A DNA stretch of 64,000 nt from Amycolatopsis sp. MtRt-6 (GTDB lineage: Bacteria; Actinomycetota; Actinomycetes; Mycobacteriales; Pseudonocardiaceae): the NCBI RefSeq assembly GCF_017308975.1, contig NZ_JADWPD010000011.1, positions 1 to 64,000 of the forward strand, given 5' to 3'. Made by a program: the position numbers and the translations under genes. Each line of letters starts with the position of its first letter. Position 1 is the stretch's first letter. Below the pieces are notes generated by a model. That model made no database searches. It was not told the DNA's origin and saw only the letters and a program-made list of their open reading frames with translations. Positions 33,659 to 42,515 of the stretch are shown one piece after another.

Positions 33659-35086
33659 ATGGGAATCTCGAATGTCATCGACGGCAAGATCGTGCCTGCC
33701 GACAGCGGTCGCGGCTACGACGTCATCGATCCGGCATCCGGTGAGGTTTACACGACAGCGCCCGCGTCCGGGGCGGAGGACGTCAATCTCGCGGTGCGCT
33801 CGGCCGAACGTGCCTTCGAGTCGTGGCGGGACACCACGCCCTACGAGCGGAGCCGGGCGTTGCTCAAGCTCGCCGGTGCGGTGGAGGCACGCGCCGAGGA
33901 GATCGCTGCCGTGGAGAGCCGCGACACCGGGAAACCGCGTGCGCTGATGAGCGGGGAGATCGACCAAGCCGTCGAGGTGCTGACGTTCTTCGCCGGCGCG
34001 GGCCGCCTGCTGGAAGGCAAGGCGGCCGGCGAGTACCTGCGAGGACACACCTCGGTGGTCCGTCGCGAACCGATCGGGGTCTGCGCGCAGATCACGCCGT
34101 GGAACTACCCGCTGCTGATGGCCATCTGGAAGCTCGGGCCCGCGCTCGCCGCGGGCAACACCGTCGTGCTCAAACCCAGCGATACGACACCGGCGTCGAC
34201 GGCGTTGCTGGCCGAGATCGCCCAGGAGTTCTTCCCGCCGGGGGTGGTCAACGTGGTCTGCGGCGACCGCGACACCGGCCGGGCCCTCGTGGCCCACCCC
34301 GTGCCGCAGATGGTGTCGGTGACCGGGTCGGTCCGCGCCGGGATGGAGGTCGCGGAGGCTGCCGCGGCGGGGGTGAAGAAACCGCACCTCGAACTCGGCG
34401 GCAAGGCACCGGTGATCGTGTTCGGCGACGCGGACATCGCGGGCGCCGCCGAAGGCATCGCCGCCGCCGGATACTTCAACGCCGGACAGGACTGCACGGC
34501 GGCGACCCGCGTGCTGGCGCACCGGTCGGTGGCCGCCGAGCTGACCGCCGCGCTCACCGCCCGCGCCCGGACAACGGTGATGGGCCGGCCGGAGAAGGAG
34601 AACGCCTACCTCGGCCCGCTCAACAACGCGAACCAGCTCGCCCGCGTCCGGCATTTCCTCGAGGACCTCCCGCTCCACGCGACGGTCGAAACCGGCGGGC
34701 GGACCCGGCCGGATCTGGGCGGCGGTTATTTCTTCGAACCGACCGTCCTTTCCGGACTGTGCCAGGACGACCGGGTCAGCCAGGAGGAGATCTTCGGGCC
34801 GGTGATCACGGTCCAGGAGTTCACCGACGAGGCAGAGGCGTTGCGCCTCGCCAACGGCGTCCAGTACGGGCTGGCGTCGTCGGTGTGGACGAAGGACCAC
34901 GGGCGGGCGATGCGGCTGGCCCGGCGGCTGGACTTCGGCTGCGTGTGGATCAACACGCACATCCCGATCGTGGCCGAGATGCCGCACGGCGGGTTCAAGC
35001 ACTCCGGATACGGCAAGGACCTGTCGGCCTACAGCCTCGAGGACTACACCCGGATCAAGCACGTGATGAGCAATATCGATGAGTAA
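33659..35086 (+). CDS. NAD(P)-dependent aldehyde dehydrogenase
   Basis: A 475-residue aldehyde dehydrogenase of the betaine-/aminobutyraldehyde-type. Catalytic residues are all in place: Cys279 in NAGQDCTA, Glu245 in HLELGGKAP, Asn149 in TPWNYP and Lys172 in VLKPSD. GAAGGA (33645-33650) precedes the ATG at 33659. It overlaps the FAD oxidase gene by eight bases, so the pair probably acts in sequence: the oxidase makes an aldehyde from an amine, and this enzyme oxidises it to the acid. Regulated by the divergent TetR gene. Confidence 0.93.
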   Translation: MGISNVIDGKIVPADSGRGYDVIDPASGEVYTTAPASGAEDVNLAVRSAERAFESWRDTTPYERSRALLKLAGAVEARAEEIAAVESRDTGKPRALMSGEIDQAVEVLTFFAGAGRLLEGKAAGEYLRGHTSVVRREPIGVCAQITPWNYPLLMAIWKLGPALAAGNTVVLKPSDTTPASTALLAEIAQEFFPPGVVNVVCGDRDTGRALVAHPVPQMVSVTGSVRAGMEVAEAAAAGVKKPHLELGGKAPVIVFGDADIAGAAEGIAAAGYFNAGQDCTAATRVLAHRSVAAELTAALTARARTTVMGRPEKENAYLGPLNNANQLARVRHFLEDLPLHATVETGGRTRPDLGGGYFFEPTVLSGLCQDDRVSQEEIFGPVITVQEFTDEAEALRLANGVQYGLASSVWTKDHGRAMRLARRLDFGCVWINTHIPIVAEMPHGGFKHSGYGKDLSAYSLEDYTRIKHVMSNIDE

Positions 35087-36509
35087 GCGGCGCATCGACT
35101 TCCCGCACGTACCCGGCGGTGACCCCGTCCGCGCGCTCGCCGACGCCGAGCCGACGCCCTTCTGGCTCGACGACCCGGACCGCCCCACGCCGTTCCCCGC
35201 GCTGGCGGCCGAGGAACGCTGCGACCTGGTGGTGGTGGGCGGCGGATATTGCGGCTTGTGGACCGCGCTGCTGGCCAAGGAGCGCAATCCGGGCCGGGAC
35301 GTGGTTCTCGTCGAGGCACGTGAGATCGGCTGGGCCGCCTCGGGCCGCAACGGCGGATTCTGCGAGGCCAGCCTCACCCACGGCTTGGCCAACGGGCTGG
35401 CGCGATGGCCGGACGAGTTCGCCGACCTTCACCGGCTCGGCATCGAGAACCTCGACGACATCGAAGACGCCGTGCGGCGCTACGACATCGACTGCTCGTG
35501 GGAGCGCACCGGATCGATCACCGTCGCGACCCGTCCGCACGAGGCCGAGGAACTGCGCGAGCACGCCCGCCTTGCCCGAAGCCTCGGCGCCGCCACCGAA
35601 TTCCTCGGGACCGATGCGGTGCGGGCCGAGGTCGCGTCCCCTACCTACCTCGCAGGCTTGGCCGATCGCCGAGGTGTCGCCCTGGTCAACCCAGCCCGGT
35701 TGGCCTGGGGGCTGCGGGCGGCGTGCGTCCGATCGGGTGTGCGGATCTACGAGCGCACCACCGCCACCGGTCTGGGCCGCCGTGGCGCCGGCATGGTCGT
35801 CACCACCGGCTACGGGCGGGTCGTGGCCCGGCACGTCGCGCTGGCCACGAACGCGTTCCCGTCGCTGGTCCGGCGGGTGCGGCCGTTCGTGATCCCGGTG
35901 TACGACTACGTCTTGGCGACCGAGCCGCTCACCGCGTCGCAGCGGGACGCGATCGGCTGGCGGAACCGCCAGGGCTTGTCGGACACGGCCAACCAGTTCC
36001 ACTACTACCGGCTCACGGCCGACAACCGGATCCTGTGGGGTGGCTACGACGCCGTCTACCACTACGGCGCCAGGCTTTCCGCCGAACTGGACCAGCGGCC
36101 GGCGACGTTCAAGGTGCTGGCGGAGAACTTCTTCCGCACGTTCCCGCAACTGGACGGCATCCGGTTCACCCACAGCTGGGGCGGCGTCATCGACGCCTGC
36201 AGCCGGTTCTCGGCGTTCTTCGGCACCGCCGCCCGCGGCCAGGTCGCCTACGCCCTCGGCTTCACCGGGCTCGGCGTGGGAGCGACCAGGTTCGCTGCAC
36301 AGGTCATGCTCGACCGGCTGGACGGGCTGCCCACGCCACGCACCGAGTTGTCCATGGTGCGGACGAAGCCGCTGCCGTTCCCGCCGGAGCCGATCCGCTG
36401 GCTCGGCGTCGAGCTCACCCGCCGGTCCATGATCCGGGCGGACCGCAGCGGCAAGCGCAATCTCTGGCTGCACGCGATGGACGCGCTGGGTCTCGGCTTC
36501 GACAGTTAA
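35079..36509 (+). CDS. FAD-dependent amine oxidoreductase (DAO fold)
   Basis: A 476-residue flavoenzyme of the D-amino-acid-oxidase fold, most like gamma-glutamylputrescine oxidase. The dinucleotide motif VVVGGGYCG is at about 51-59; GWAASGRNGGFCEA follows, the usual FAD-contact segment in this group, and the C-terminus has GVIDACSRFSAFFG and ALGFTGLGVGATRFAAQVM. It would oxidise an N-substituted amine to an aldehyde and pass it to the overlapping dehydrogenase. Its TAA stop (36507-36509) is exactly the target site of the insertion sequence that follows; the coding sequence is intact. Confidence 0.87.
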   Translation: MSKRRIDFPHVPGGDPVRALADAEPTPFWLDDPDRPTPFPALAAEERCDLVVVGGGYCGLWTALLAKERNPGRDVVLVEAREIGWAASGRNGGFCEASLTHGLANGLARWPDEFADLHRLGIENLDDIEDAVRRYDIDCSWERTGSITVATRPHEAEELREHARLARSLGAATEFLGTDAVRAEVASPTYLAGLADRRGVALVNPARLAWGLRAACVRSGVRIYERTTATGLGRRGAGMVVTTGYGRVVARHVALATNAFPSLVRRVRPFVIPVYDYVLATEPLTASQRDAIGWRNRQGLSDTANQFHYYRLTADNRILWGGYDAVYHYGARLSAELDQRPATFKVLAENFFRTFPQLDGIRFTHSWGGVIDACSRFSAFFGTAARGQVAYALGFTGLGVGATRFAAQVMLDRLDGLPTPRTELSMVRTKPLPFPPEPIRWLGVELTRRSMIRADRSGKRNLWLHAMDALGLGFDS

Positions 36510-37404
36510 GACCGCATCTCGTTTGGGGTGGTTGTCGGGTGGGCGATAGTGTTGGTCGGCGATGACGGATGTGGAGAAGTGGTGTCCGGAGCCGTTGTGG
36601 CTGCTGGCGTCTGCGTTGTTGCCCGATGCGCCGCAACGCCACCAGGGCGGTGGCCGGCGCCGGTTGGATGACCGTGCGGTGCTGGCCGCGATCCTGTACG
36701 TGCTGCAAACCGGTTGCGCCTGGTCAGCGCTGCCGGCCTCGTTCGGGGTCAGTGCTGCGACGGCGCATCGCCGGTTTACCGAGTGGGTCGAGGCGGAGGT
36801 GTTCGCCCGGCTGCACCAGCAGGTGCTGGATCTGCTTGGTTCTGCCGGAGCGATCGACTGGTCCCGGGCGTCGGTGGACGCGATGCAGGTCAGGGCGGTA
36901 AAAGGGGGGATCTGACCGGCCCCAGCCCGGTCGACCGGGGCAAGCCGGGCTCGAAGATCCACGTGATGAGCGAGCGTGGTGGCCTCCCGGTGGCGGTGGT
37001 CGTCTCCGCGGCCAACCGCAACGACCACCTGATGTTCGAGGCGGTGGTCGATGCGGTCGCGCCGGTCGCCGGGCCGGTCGGACGGCCCCGGTGCCGGCCG
37101 CGCAAGGTGCACGCGGACAAGGGCTACGACTACCCCGGTCTGCCGAAAGGTGCTGCGTCGGCGGGGCATCATGGCCCGGATCGCCCGCCGGGGGATCGAG
37201 TCGGCCAAGCGGCTGGGACGTTACCGGTACGTCATCGAGCGGACCTTGGAGTGGGTTTCCCGGTTCCGGCGGCTGGCACGCCGCTACGAGCGCAAGGCCG
37301 CCCATTTCCTGGGTTTCGCCCAGTTGGCCTGCGCGGTGATCTGCTGCCGCAGGGCGGTCAAGCTGGACCTTCTCACTCACGACGACTCCAAATGAGATGT
37401 GGTC
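36510..37404 (+). mobile_element. IS5-family insertion sequence (895 bp)
   Basis: The element has imperfect terminal inverted repeats of 23 bases (36510-36532 and the reverse complement of 37382-37404; 19 of 23 match; both begin GACC). It is flanked by TAA on both sides (36507-36509 and 37405-37407), a three-base target duplication of the type expected for the IS427 group of IS5. The left TAA is also the stop codon of the oxidase. The transposase frame is broken, so the copy is probably immobile. Confidence 0.88.
36562..37395 (+). pseudogene. IS5-family DDE transposase, two frame changes
   Basis: The first part (36562-36915) encodes an N-terminal transposase domain (EKWCPEPLWLLASALLPD). At GTAAAAGGGGGG (36898-36909) a -1 shift leads to LTGPSPVDRGKPGSKIHV and HADKGYDYP, the part with the catalytic Asp residues; programmed slippage on A/G runs is normal for this IS group. 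A second, +1 change near 37137-37147 is needed to reach CRKVLRRRGIMARIARRGI and the RYRYVIERTLEW end with the catalytic Glu. That second change is probably a mutation. Confidence 0.82.
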
Positions 37405-37420
37405 TAAGGGTGAGTAGTCC

Positions 37421-37765
37421 CTATGTCAGCATCACGTACACCTTGCGCAACGGCGTATCGACCTGCCACGTGGTGCGGTCACCCGACCTGAGCCGGACGC
37501 CGACGCCGGGACGCAGTTCGATGCGCTCGCCGTCGGCGAAAGTCACCGCGCCCGACCCCGAGATCACCAGGAACACCTCATCGCGTTCGACGTCCTCCGC
37601 GATGCCTTCGCGCATCTCCCACAGTCCGACGGCGGCTCCGCCGAACTCGGTCAGCAAGAGGTGAAGAGCATCAGGAGGTCCGGCCAAGATGCGTTGCCCG
37701 GCGGGGACTTTCTCCGGGAGCGGGGCGGTGTGGGCTGCTGTCGTGAGGATCCGCTCCGGTGTCAT
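37421..37765 (-). CDS. cupin domain protein
   Basis: A 114-residue single-domain cupin of the DUF861/EutQ-like type. The two cupin motifs are VGLWEMREGIAEDVERDEVF and GERIELRPGVGVRLRSGDRT; the usual metal-binding His residues are mostly replaced (EDVERDEVF), so metal dependence is doubtful. GGAG stands six bases before the ATG at 37765. It is convergent with the oxidase gene across the insertion sequence and shares the ATGTTACAT box upstream, suggesting it belongs to the same amine-catabolic regulon. Confidence 0.8.
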   Translation of the reverse strand: MTPERILTTAAHTAPLPEKVPAGQRILAGPPDALHLLLTEFGGAAVGLWEMREGIAEDVERDEVFLVISGSGAVTFADGERIELRPGVGVRLRSGDRTTWQVDTPLRKVYVMLT

Positions 37766-37802
37766 CGGTCTCTCCGCTTCCCGTCGAAATTTAATAGAAC
37801 AC

Positions 37803-37811
37803 ATGTTACAT
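37803..37811. promoter_or_regulatory. ATGTTACAT box, cupin / truncated gene
   Basis: The same palindromic 9-mer as at 33625 stands in the divergent gap between the cupin gene and the truncated gene at 37846. It suggests common control by the TetR protein encoded at 32977-33582. Confidence 0.45.
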
Positions 37812-37845
37812 TACGTCCCTTGCGGGCGAGGTGAAAGAGGTTCGC

Positions 37846-37915
37846 CATGGCCTTCACGGACGCAGCCGATGCCCGGCCCGAAACATCACCTTGGCTCGCC
37901 GGAATCGGGCGTTAG
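37846..37915 (+). pseudogene. 5' stub of a truncated gene
   Basis: After a GTGAAAGAGG site (37831-37840) an ATG opens a protein-like frame (MAFTDAADARPETSPWLAG) that reaches TAG after 22 codons. The downstream sequence is a serine recombinase fragment on the other strand, so the gene appears cut off. It probably belonged to the amine catabolic cluster, as it is divergent from the cupin gene. Its original product cannot be told. Confidence 0.55.
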
Positions 37916-38150
37916 CAGACCGCGTCGAACGAACGGTCCGGTTGCTCCGCAGCTGCCATCAGCTGCGCCGCAGCCGCTCGTTCGCGCCACGGAAGCCGGC
38001 GCGAACATCCTTCGTCGAAGTACTCCGCCACGATCACACCGTGCCCGCGGACCGTCTCCTCAGCGACCTCCCCGACGACGTCTCCCGATCTTGGAACTCG
38101 ACTGTGGACATCCGCCCGTAAAATGCGAACCTCAGCCCATGACCGCCGGC
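37912..38150 (-). pseudogene. serine recombinase remnant (N-terminal domain)
   Basis: On the reverse strand, LRFAFYGRMSTVEFQDR matches the start of large serine recombinases, where the Ser is the nucleophile. One frame later the text continues GHGVIVAEYFDEGCSRRLPW and RSFDAVC, again typical of these proteins, then stops at 37912. The frame changes once near 38040-38060 and the rest of the gene is missing. It marks a former integrase- or transposon-type insertion. Confidence 0.72.
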
Positions 38151-38558
38151 GGTCTGCCGGCGACGCCGGGCACCGGCGCGGCTCGACTGCGCGTGGCATC
38201 GTGGCTCTGCGGGCGGTAATGATCATCGTGCACCTCGACGCTTGAGGCGGGTTCGGGGTCGAGGGCGGAACGCAGTTGCCTGCCGCCGGTGACGAGCTTG
38301 GCGCCGATGTGCACTCGAATAGCCGCATTGCAGCTCGTATCACCCGCGTTGCACCGTAGGTGGGTGGTGCCAGTTGGTTGGCGGCATGAGACCGACGGTT
38401 ACGGATGTGCGCGAGCGACGGCGGGCGGTTCTCCGAGACCGGTGGCGACAGCGAATGCTTCAAGCTTCGCCACGATGTCAGGCGTCGGCGAATGCTGGGA
38501 TGCCGTCGAGCAGCGCCGGGTGTTCGGCGAACGCACGGTGGATGGGCACGGGGCCGTT
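38151..38558. other. non-coding interval with decay
   Basis: No intact gene is visible. Directly after the rhamnosidase stop the same reverse frame stays open for 26 codons (to TGA at 38478-38480) with protein-like text such as HRAFAEHPALLDGIPAFADA, but it has no start. The remainder lacks consistent codon bias. Confidence 0.35.
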
Positions 38559-41192
38559 TCAGCGTTGAGCCGGAGGCGTGGCGTCGCCGAGGGTGCCGGG
38601 CGTGTCCGGGTGGGTGAATCGATGGCGACCGGCACCGACCACGACGGGCGTCCACTCCGGCACGGGGAGGCGGATCGTCGCTTCGCTCCCGAACGGCACG
38701 GTCACGTCGACCTCCCACCTGCCGTCTGCATGGCGCCAGGACACCTCGGCCAGCCCGTAGGGGGTCTCGTGGGCGGTGCGCGCCCAGTTCAGGCCGCCGC
38801 CCGGTTGCGGGGTGACGTCGAAGGTGCGGAAGCCGGGCGCTGTCGATCGAAGCCCACCGACGACGCGGTGCAGCCAATCGGCCACCGCCCCCAGTGCGTA
38901 GTGGTTGAAGGACGTCATCTCGCCCGGATTGATGCGGCCGTCGGGCACCATGCTGTCCCAGCGTTCCCAGATCGTGGTCGCCCCCATCGAGACGGGGTAG
39001 AGCCACGACGGGCACTCGGTTTGCAGCAGCATGCGGTAGGCGTCCTCCAGTGCGCCGGCCTGGGTCAACGCGTCACAGATCAGCGGCGTCCCGAGGAAAC
39101 CGGTACTGATGCGGTGACCCTTTGCGCGGACAAGCTCGACCAATCGCTCGGCGGCGTGCGGCGTGCGGTCGGCGGAGAGCAGGCCGAAGCTCAGCGCGAG
39201 GGCGTAGGCGGTTTGGGAGTCGCTCACGAGACGGCCGTTCGGCGTGACGTACTCGTCGTTGAACCGCGCGCAAAGGCAGTCGGCCAGGTCGTCGTACTTG
39301 CCGGAGTCGGCCTCCTGGTCGAGGAGCCCGGCGATGCGGGCGAGCAGACGGGCGACGTGTACTCGGTAAGCCGTGGCGACCAGGATGGGGTCGGTCTCGG
39401 CGTGTGCCGGATCATCCGGTGGCGCGTTCGGGTCGAGCCAGTCCCCCAGCTGGAATTGGTTGTCGCCGCCGTGCCCGGACGGATCGTCGGTGTGAAAGCG
39501 ATCGACCCAGGCACACATGCTGCCGTAGTGCGTGCGCAGCACTTCCAGGTCGCCGAACCGCTGGTAGAGCACCCACGGGACGATGACCGCGGCATCACCC
39601 CAACCCGCTTGGCCGGCCAACGCGCCGGCGGTCTGTCCGGGGATGGGCACGAAGGGGATGAACACCGGCACGTCGCCGTCGGCTCGCTGGTCGGCCGCCA
39701 GGTCCTTGAGCCACGAGATGAGGAAGCCCGCGCAGTCGTAGAGGTAGCTCGCCGTGGGCGCGAACACCTGGATGTCGCCCGTCCAGCCGAGTCTCTCGTC
39801 ACGCTGTGGGCAGTCGGTCGGCAGGTCGACGAAGTTGCCTCGCATGCTCCAGACGACGTTGTCGTGCAACTGGTTGACCCGCTCATCGGAGCATTCGAAC
39901 CATCCGGTGCGTCGCAGGTCGGTGTGCAGCACGACGGCGACGACGTCCGCGGGGTTCAATGCGGTCGGCCAACCGGTGACCTCGGCGTAGCGAAACCCGT
40001 GGTAGGTGAACTCCGGCTCCCACACCTCACCCTCGACGTCGCCGCGCAGGACGTAGGTGTCGGTGGCCTTGGCGCTGCGCAGTGGGCGAACGCCGAGTTC
40101 TCCGTTCTCCAGGACCTCGGCGTGCCGCAGCGTGATCTCGGTCCCCGCAGGCCCCGTTACCCGGATGCGGAGGCGACCGACGAGGTTCTGACCGAAGTCG
40201 AGGACGGTCGCGCCCGACGGTGTCGTGATCACCTGCCTGGCCGGGATCTCTTCGGTCCGGCGTACGGGGGGCCCATCCGGCGCGCAGAGCAGCTCGGTCG
40301 GCGCGGCTGTCGCTTCAACCGGTTTCCAGCCGGTTTCGTCGTAGCCCGGCTCGGCCCATCCGGGCCGCGCCAGACGGGCGTCGTGGGTTTCCCCGTCGTA
40401 CAGGTCAGCGGTCTGCACGGGCCCGGTCGACCAGTGCCAGGCGCTGTCGCTGACGAGCGTCGTCTTCGATCCGTCGTCGTGGGTGATGACGAGCTGCGCC
40501 AGCAGCCCGAGGCGGTCGCCGAAGACGTTGCGCAGGCCGGTCCAGCCGAGGCGCCCGCGCCACCAACCATCGGCCACGGTGACCCCGATGGCGTTGTCGC
40601 CGGTGCGCAGCGCATCGGTGACGTCATAGGTCTGGTAGCGCAAGCGGCTGCCGTAGCTCGTCCAGCCGGGCGCCAGCGTATCTTCGCCGACTCGGGTGCC
40701 GTTGAGCCTCACCGAGTACACGCCCTGGGCCGTGATGTAGAGGCGAGCAGCGACGATCGGGTGCCGGGCGGTGAACTCGCGCCGGAACAAGACGGGGGAT
40801 GGGTGGACGCCCCCGGGCCGGATGAGGTCGGCCGACCAGTCGCCCGGTTCGAGCAAGCCGGCCTCGACGGAACTGGGGCGGCTCCAGCGTGAACACTCAC
40901 CGCTCGTTCCCCGTACGCGCACCCGGACGGTCAGACGTTGACCGGAAAGGAGGTCCGGACCGGGCCACGGCACCAGCACGCTGGCTTCGGAATCCCGTAC
41001 GTGCCTGGAGACCGTCGCCGTGTCCGGGTCGCTGATCTCGATCTCGTAGCCCGCTTGCCGCCACGCGATGCCCGCCGGCGGTACCTGCCACGACAGGCGC
41101 GGCCGGACGTCGCCGATCCCGAACGCGTCCCGGTGATGCTCGAACGTCGGGGGGCTGGGTGCGACGTCGACGTCGCTGACGGTGTGGGTCAC
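38559..41192 (-). CDS. GH78 alpha-L-rhamnosidase (copy 1)
   Basis: An 877-residue glycoside hydrolase that releases terminal L-rhamnose. N-terminal beta-sandwich domains (about residues 15-420) precede the (alpha/alpha)6 barrel. The catalytic acid is expected at Glu466 in CPQRDERLGWTGD, and the base at Glu743 in ATTIWERWDS; both motifs are intact. No signal peptide is seen, so it acts in the cytoplasm on imported rhamnosides. The GTG start overlaps the stop of the lacI-type gene as GTGA. It is closely similar to the second copy at 47883-50474. Confidence 0.93.
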   Translation of the reverse strand: MTHTVSDVDVAPSPPTFEHHRDAFGIGDVRPRLSWQVPPAGIAWRQAGYEIEISDPDTATVSRHVRDSEASVLVPWPGPDLLSGQRLTVRVRVRGTSGECSRWSRPSSVEAGLLEPGDWSADLIRPGGVHPSPVLFRREFTARHPIVAARLYITAQGVYSVRLNGTRVGEDTLAPGWTSYGSRLRYQTYDVTDALRTGDNAIGVTVADGWWRGRLGWTGLRNVFGDRLGLLAQLVITHDDGSKTTLVSDSAWHWSTGPVQTADLYDGETHDARLARPGWAEPGYDETGWKPVEATAAPTELLCAPDGPPVRRTEEIPARQVITTPSGATVLDFGQNLVGRLRIRVTGPAGTEITLRHAEVLENGELGVRPLRSAKATDTYVLRGDVEGEVWEPEFTYHGFRYAEVTGWPTALNPADVVAVVLHTDLRRTGWFECSDERVNQLHDNVVWSMRGNFVDLPTDCPQRDERLGWTGDIQVFAPTASYLYDCAGFLISWLKDLAADQRADGDVPVFIPFVPIPGQTAGALAGQAGWGDAAVIVPWVLYQRFGDLEVLRTHYGSMCAWVDRFHTDDPSGHGGDNQFQLGDWLDPNAPPDDPAHAETDPILVATAYRVHVARLLARIAGLLDQEADSGKYDDLADCLCARFNDEYVTPNGRLVSDSQTAYALALSFGLLSADRTPHAAERLVELVRAKGHRISTGFLGTPLICDALTQAGALEDAYRMLLQTECPSWLYPVSMGATTIWERWDSMVPDGRINPGEMTSFNHYALGAVADWLHRVVGGLRSTAPGFRTFDVTPQPGGGLNWARTAHETPYGLAEVSWRHADGRWEVDVTVPFGSEATIRLPVPEWTPVVVGAGRHRFTHPDTPGTLGDATPPAQR

Positions 41193-42229
41193 GGTGCGCC
41201 TTTCGCAGGACGAACCGCCGCCGTGCTGCGGCGTTCGACGAGCCGGGTCGAGACGGAGAAGGTGACCGGTTTGTCACGGCCGTCCAGGCGTTCGCGCAGC
41301 AACCGGGCACTCATCGATCCGGTGAGCTCTCCCGACTGGTCGACGGTGGTCAGCGAGATCTGCGGCAAGCCCGAGATGGCAACGTTGTCGTAGCCCACCA
41401 CACTCACGTCCCCCGGTACGTCCAACCCCAGCTCCGCGGCTGCGCGCAGCACGCCGAAGGCGGCGACGTCGGCTCCGGCGAAGATGGCGGTCGGCGGACG
41501 CTCGGAACGGAGGGCCGCCATCGCGCCGGTGTAGCCACCTTCCTCGGTGTAGGACGTCGTGACGACGTGCGGGACCAGCCCGCGGTCGGTCATGGCCCGG
41601 CAGTAACCGTCCTCACGCGCCGTGTGCGATAACACCGAAGGTCGCCGCAGCTTGCCGATCGGATGCGCGATGTGGGTGATGTGCTCGTGGCCGAGTTCGC
41701 TCAAGTGCTCGACGACCAGCTCGGCGCCCGCGACGTCGTCGTCCACCACGCTGTCGTAGTTGCGCCCCGTGCCGTGCCGTGCGATGACGACGACCGGGAT
41801 CTCCTCGGCCAGCGTTTCCAGCCAGGTGGTGGGCACGTTCGGGGCGATGAGGATCAGCCCGTCCATCTGGCGGTCGACCATCGCTTCGATGCTTCGCTGC
41901 TGCCGCTCGGGCGACGCACCGCCCGGGCCGAGGAGGACCTGCAGGCCGGTGTCGTCGATCTCGCGTTGAATCCCGTCGACGATCATCGGCGCGAACGGCG
42001 AAGCCACGTCGGCCAGCAGTACGCCGATCGTGTAGGAACGGCCTCGCATCGCCCGCGCGGCGGGCTTGGGGCGATATCCCAGCTTCCGGGTCGCTGCGGT
42101 GACCCGCTCACGCATGGCGTCGCTGACCCCGTAGGCGTTGTTGAGCACCTTGGAGACCGCTGCCGGCGACACGCCGGCCTCGCGCGCGACATCGCGAATG
42201 GTGATACTGCGCGGATCGGTGGCCCTCAT
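41189..42229 (-). CDS. LacI family regulator of rhamnoside genes
   Basis: A 346-residue repressor. The N-terminal helix-turn-helix and hinge are residues about 8-62 (TIRDVAREAGVSPAAVSKVL and the hinge AARAMRG), followed by a periplasmic-binding-protein-like sugar domain starting SYTIGVLLADVASPFAP. It is transcribed with the first rhamnosidase gene and divergent from the sugar transporter. Two half-palindromes with TGT and ACA ends (42262-42275 and 42448-42463) are likely operators. The inducer is probably rhamnose or a rhamnoside. Confidence 0.92.
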   Translation of the reverse strand: MRATDPRSITIRDVAREAGVSPAAVSKVLNNAYGVSDAMRERVTAATRKLGYRPKPAARAMRGRSYTIGVLLADVASPFAPMIVDGIQREIDDTGLQVLLGPGGASPERQQRSIEAMVDRQMDGLILIAPNVPTTWLETLAEEIPVVVIARHGTGRNYDSVVDDDVAGAELVVEHLSELGHEHITHIAHPIGKLRRPSVLSHTAREDGYCRAMTDRGLVPHVVTTSYTEEGGYTGAMAALRSERPPTAIFAGADVAAFGVLRAAAELGLDVPGDVSVVGYDNVAISGLPQISLTTVDQSGELTGSMSARLLRERLDGRDKPVTFSVSTRLVERRSTAAVRPAKGAP

Positions 42230-42261
42230 GGTCTCCTCGTCGAGGTCGCGACAAACGATTG

Positions 42262-42275
42262 TGTACCGTTTTACA
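42262..42275. promoter_or_regulatory. LacI-type operator 1
   Basis: TGTACCGTTTTACA stands 33 bases before the lacI-type start, with TGTA/TACA ends and a CG near the centre, like operators of actinobacterial sugar repressors. It would mediate autoregulation. Confidence 0.45.
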
Positions 42276-42447
42276 GGATCGCAGGCACCTCCACAACCGC
42301 CAACCGTCTGCCGCTGCTCCAGGGTTGGTGATTCGCATTCGCAGGTCACCGCGCCGTCGCCGGAAGGCACCGGGTCAGTTGGCGCTCGACCATGACCGGG
42401 TTTCCGACGCTTGACGACCGCGCGGGGGCGGACCTAGCATCTGCCGA

Positions 42448-42463
42448 TGTAAACCGGTCCACA
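42448..42463. promoter_or_regulatory. LacI-type operator 2
   Basis: TGTAAACCGGTCCACA has a perfect ACCGGT core and TGT/ACA ends. It is 53 bases upstream of the sugar-binding protein gene and fits a LacI operator controlling the rhamnoside operon. Confidence 0.5.
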
Positions 42464-42515
42464 ACTTTTCACGGTACGCCGGTTGCGCCCGGACGACGAA
42501 GGAGTCGAACCAGCC

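Noticed and set aside
38289..40892. Forward open frame of 867 codons opposite the first rhamnosidase
   Set aside because: Mirror of a convincing GH78 gene; its translation lacks any recognisable motif.
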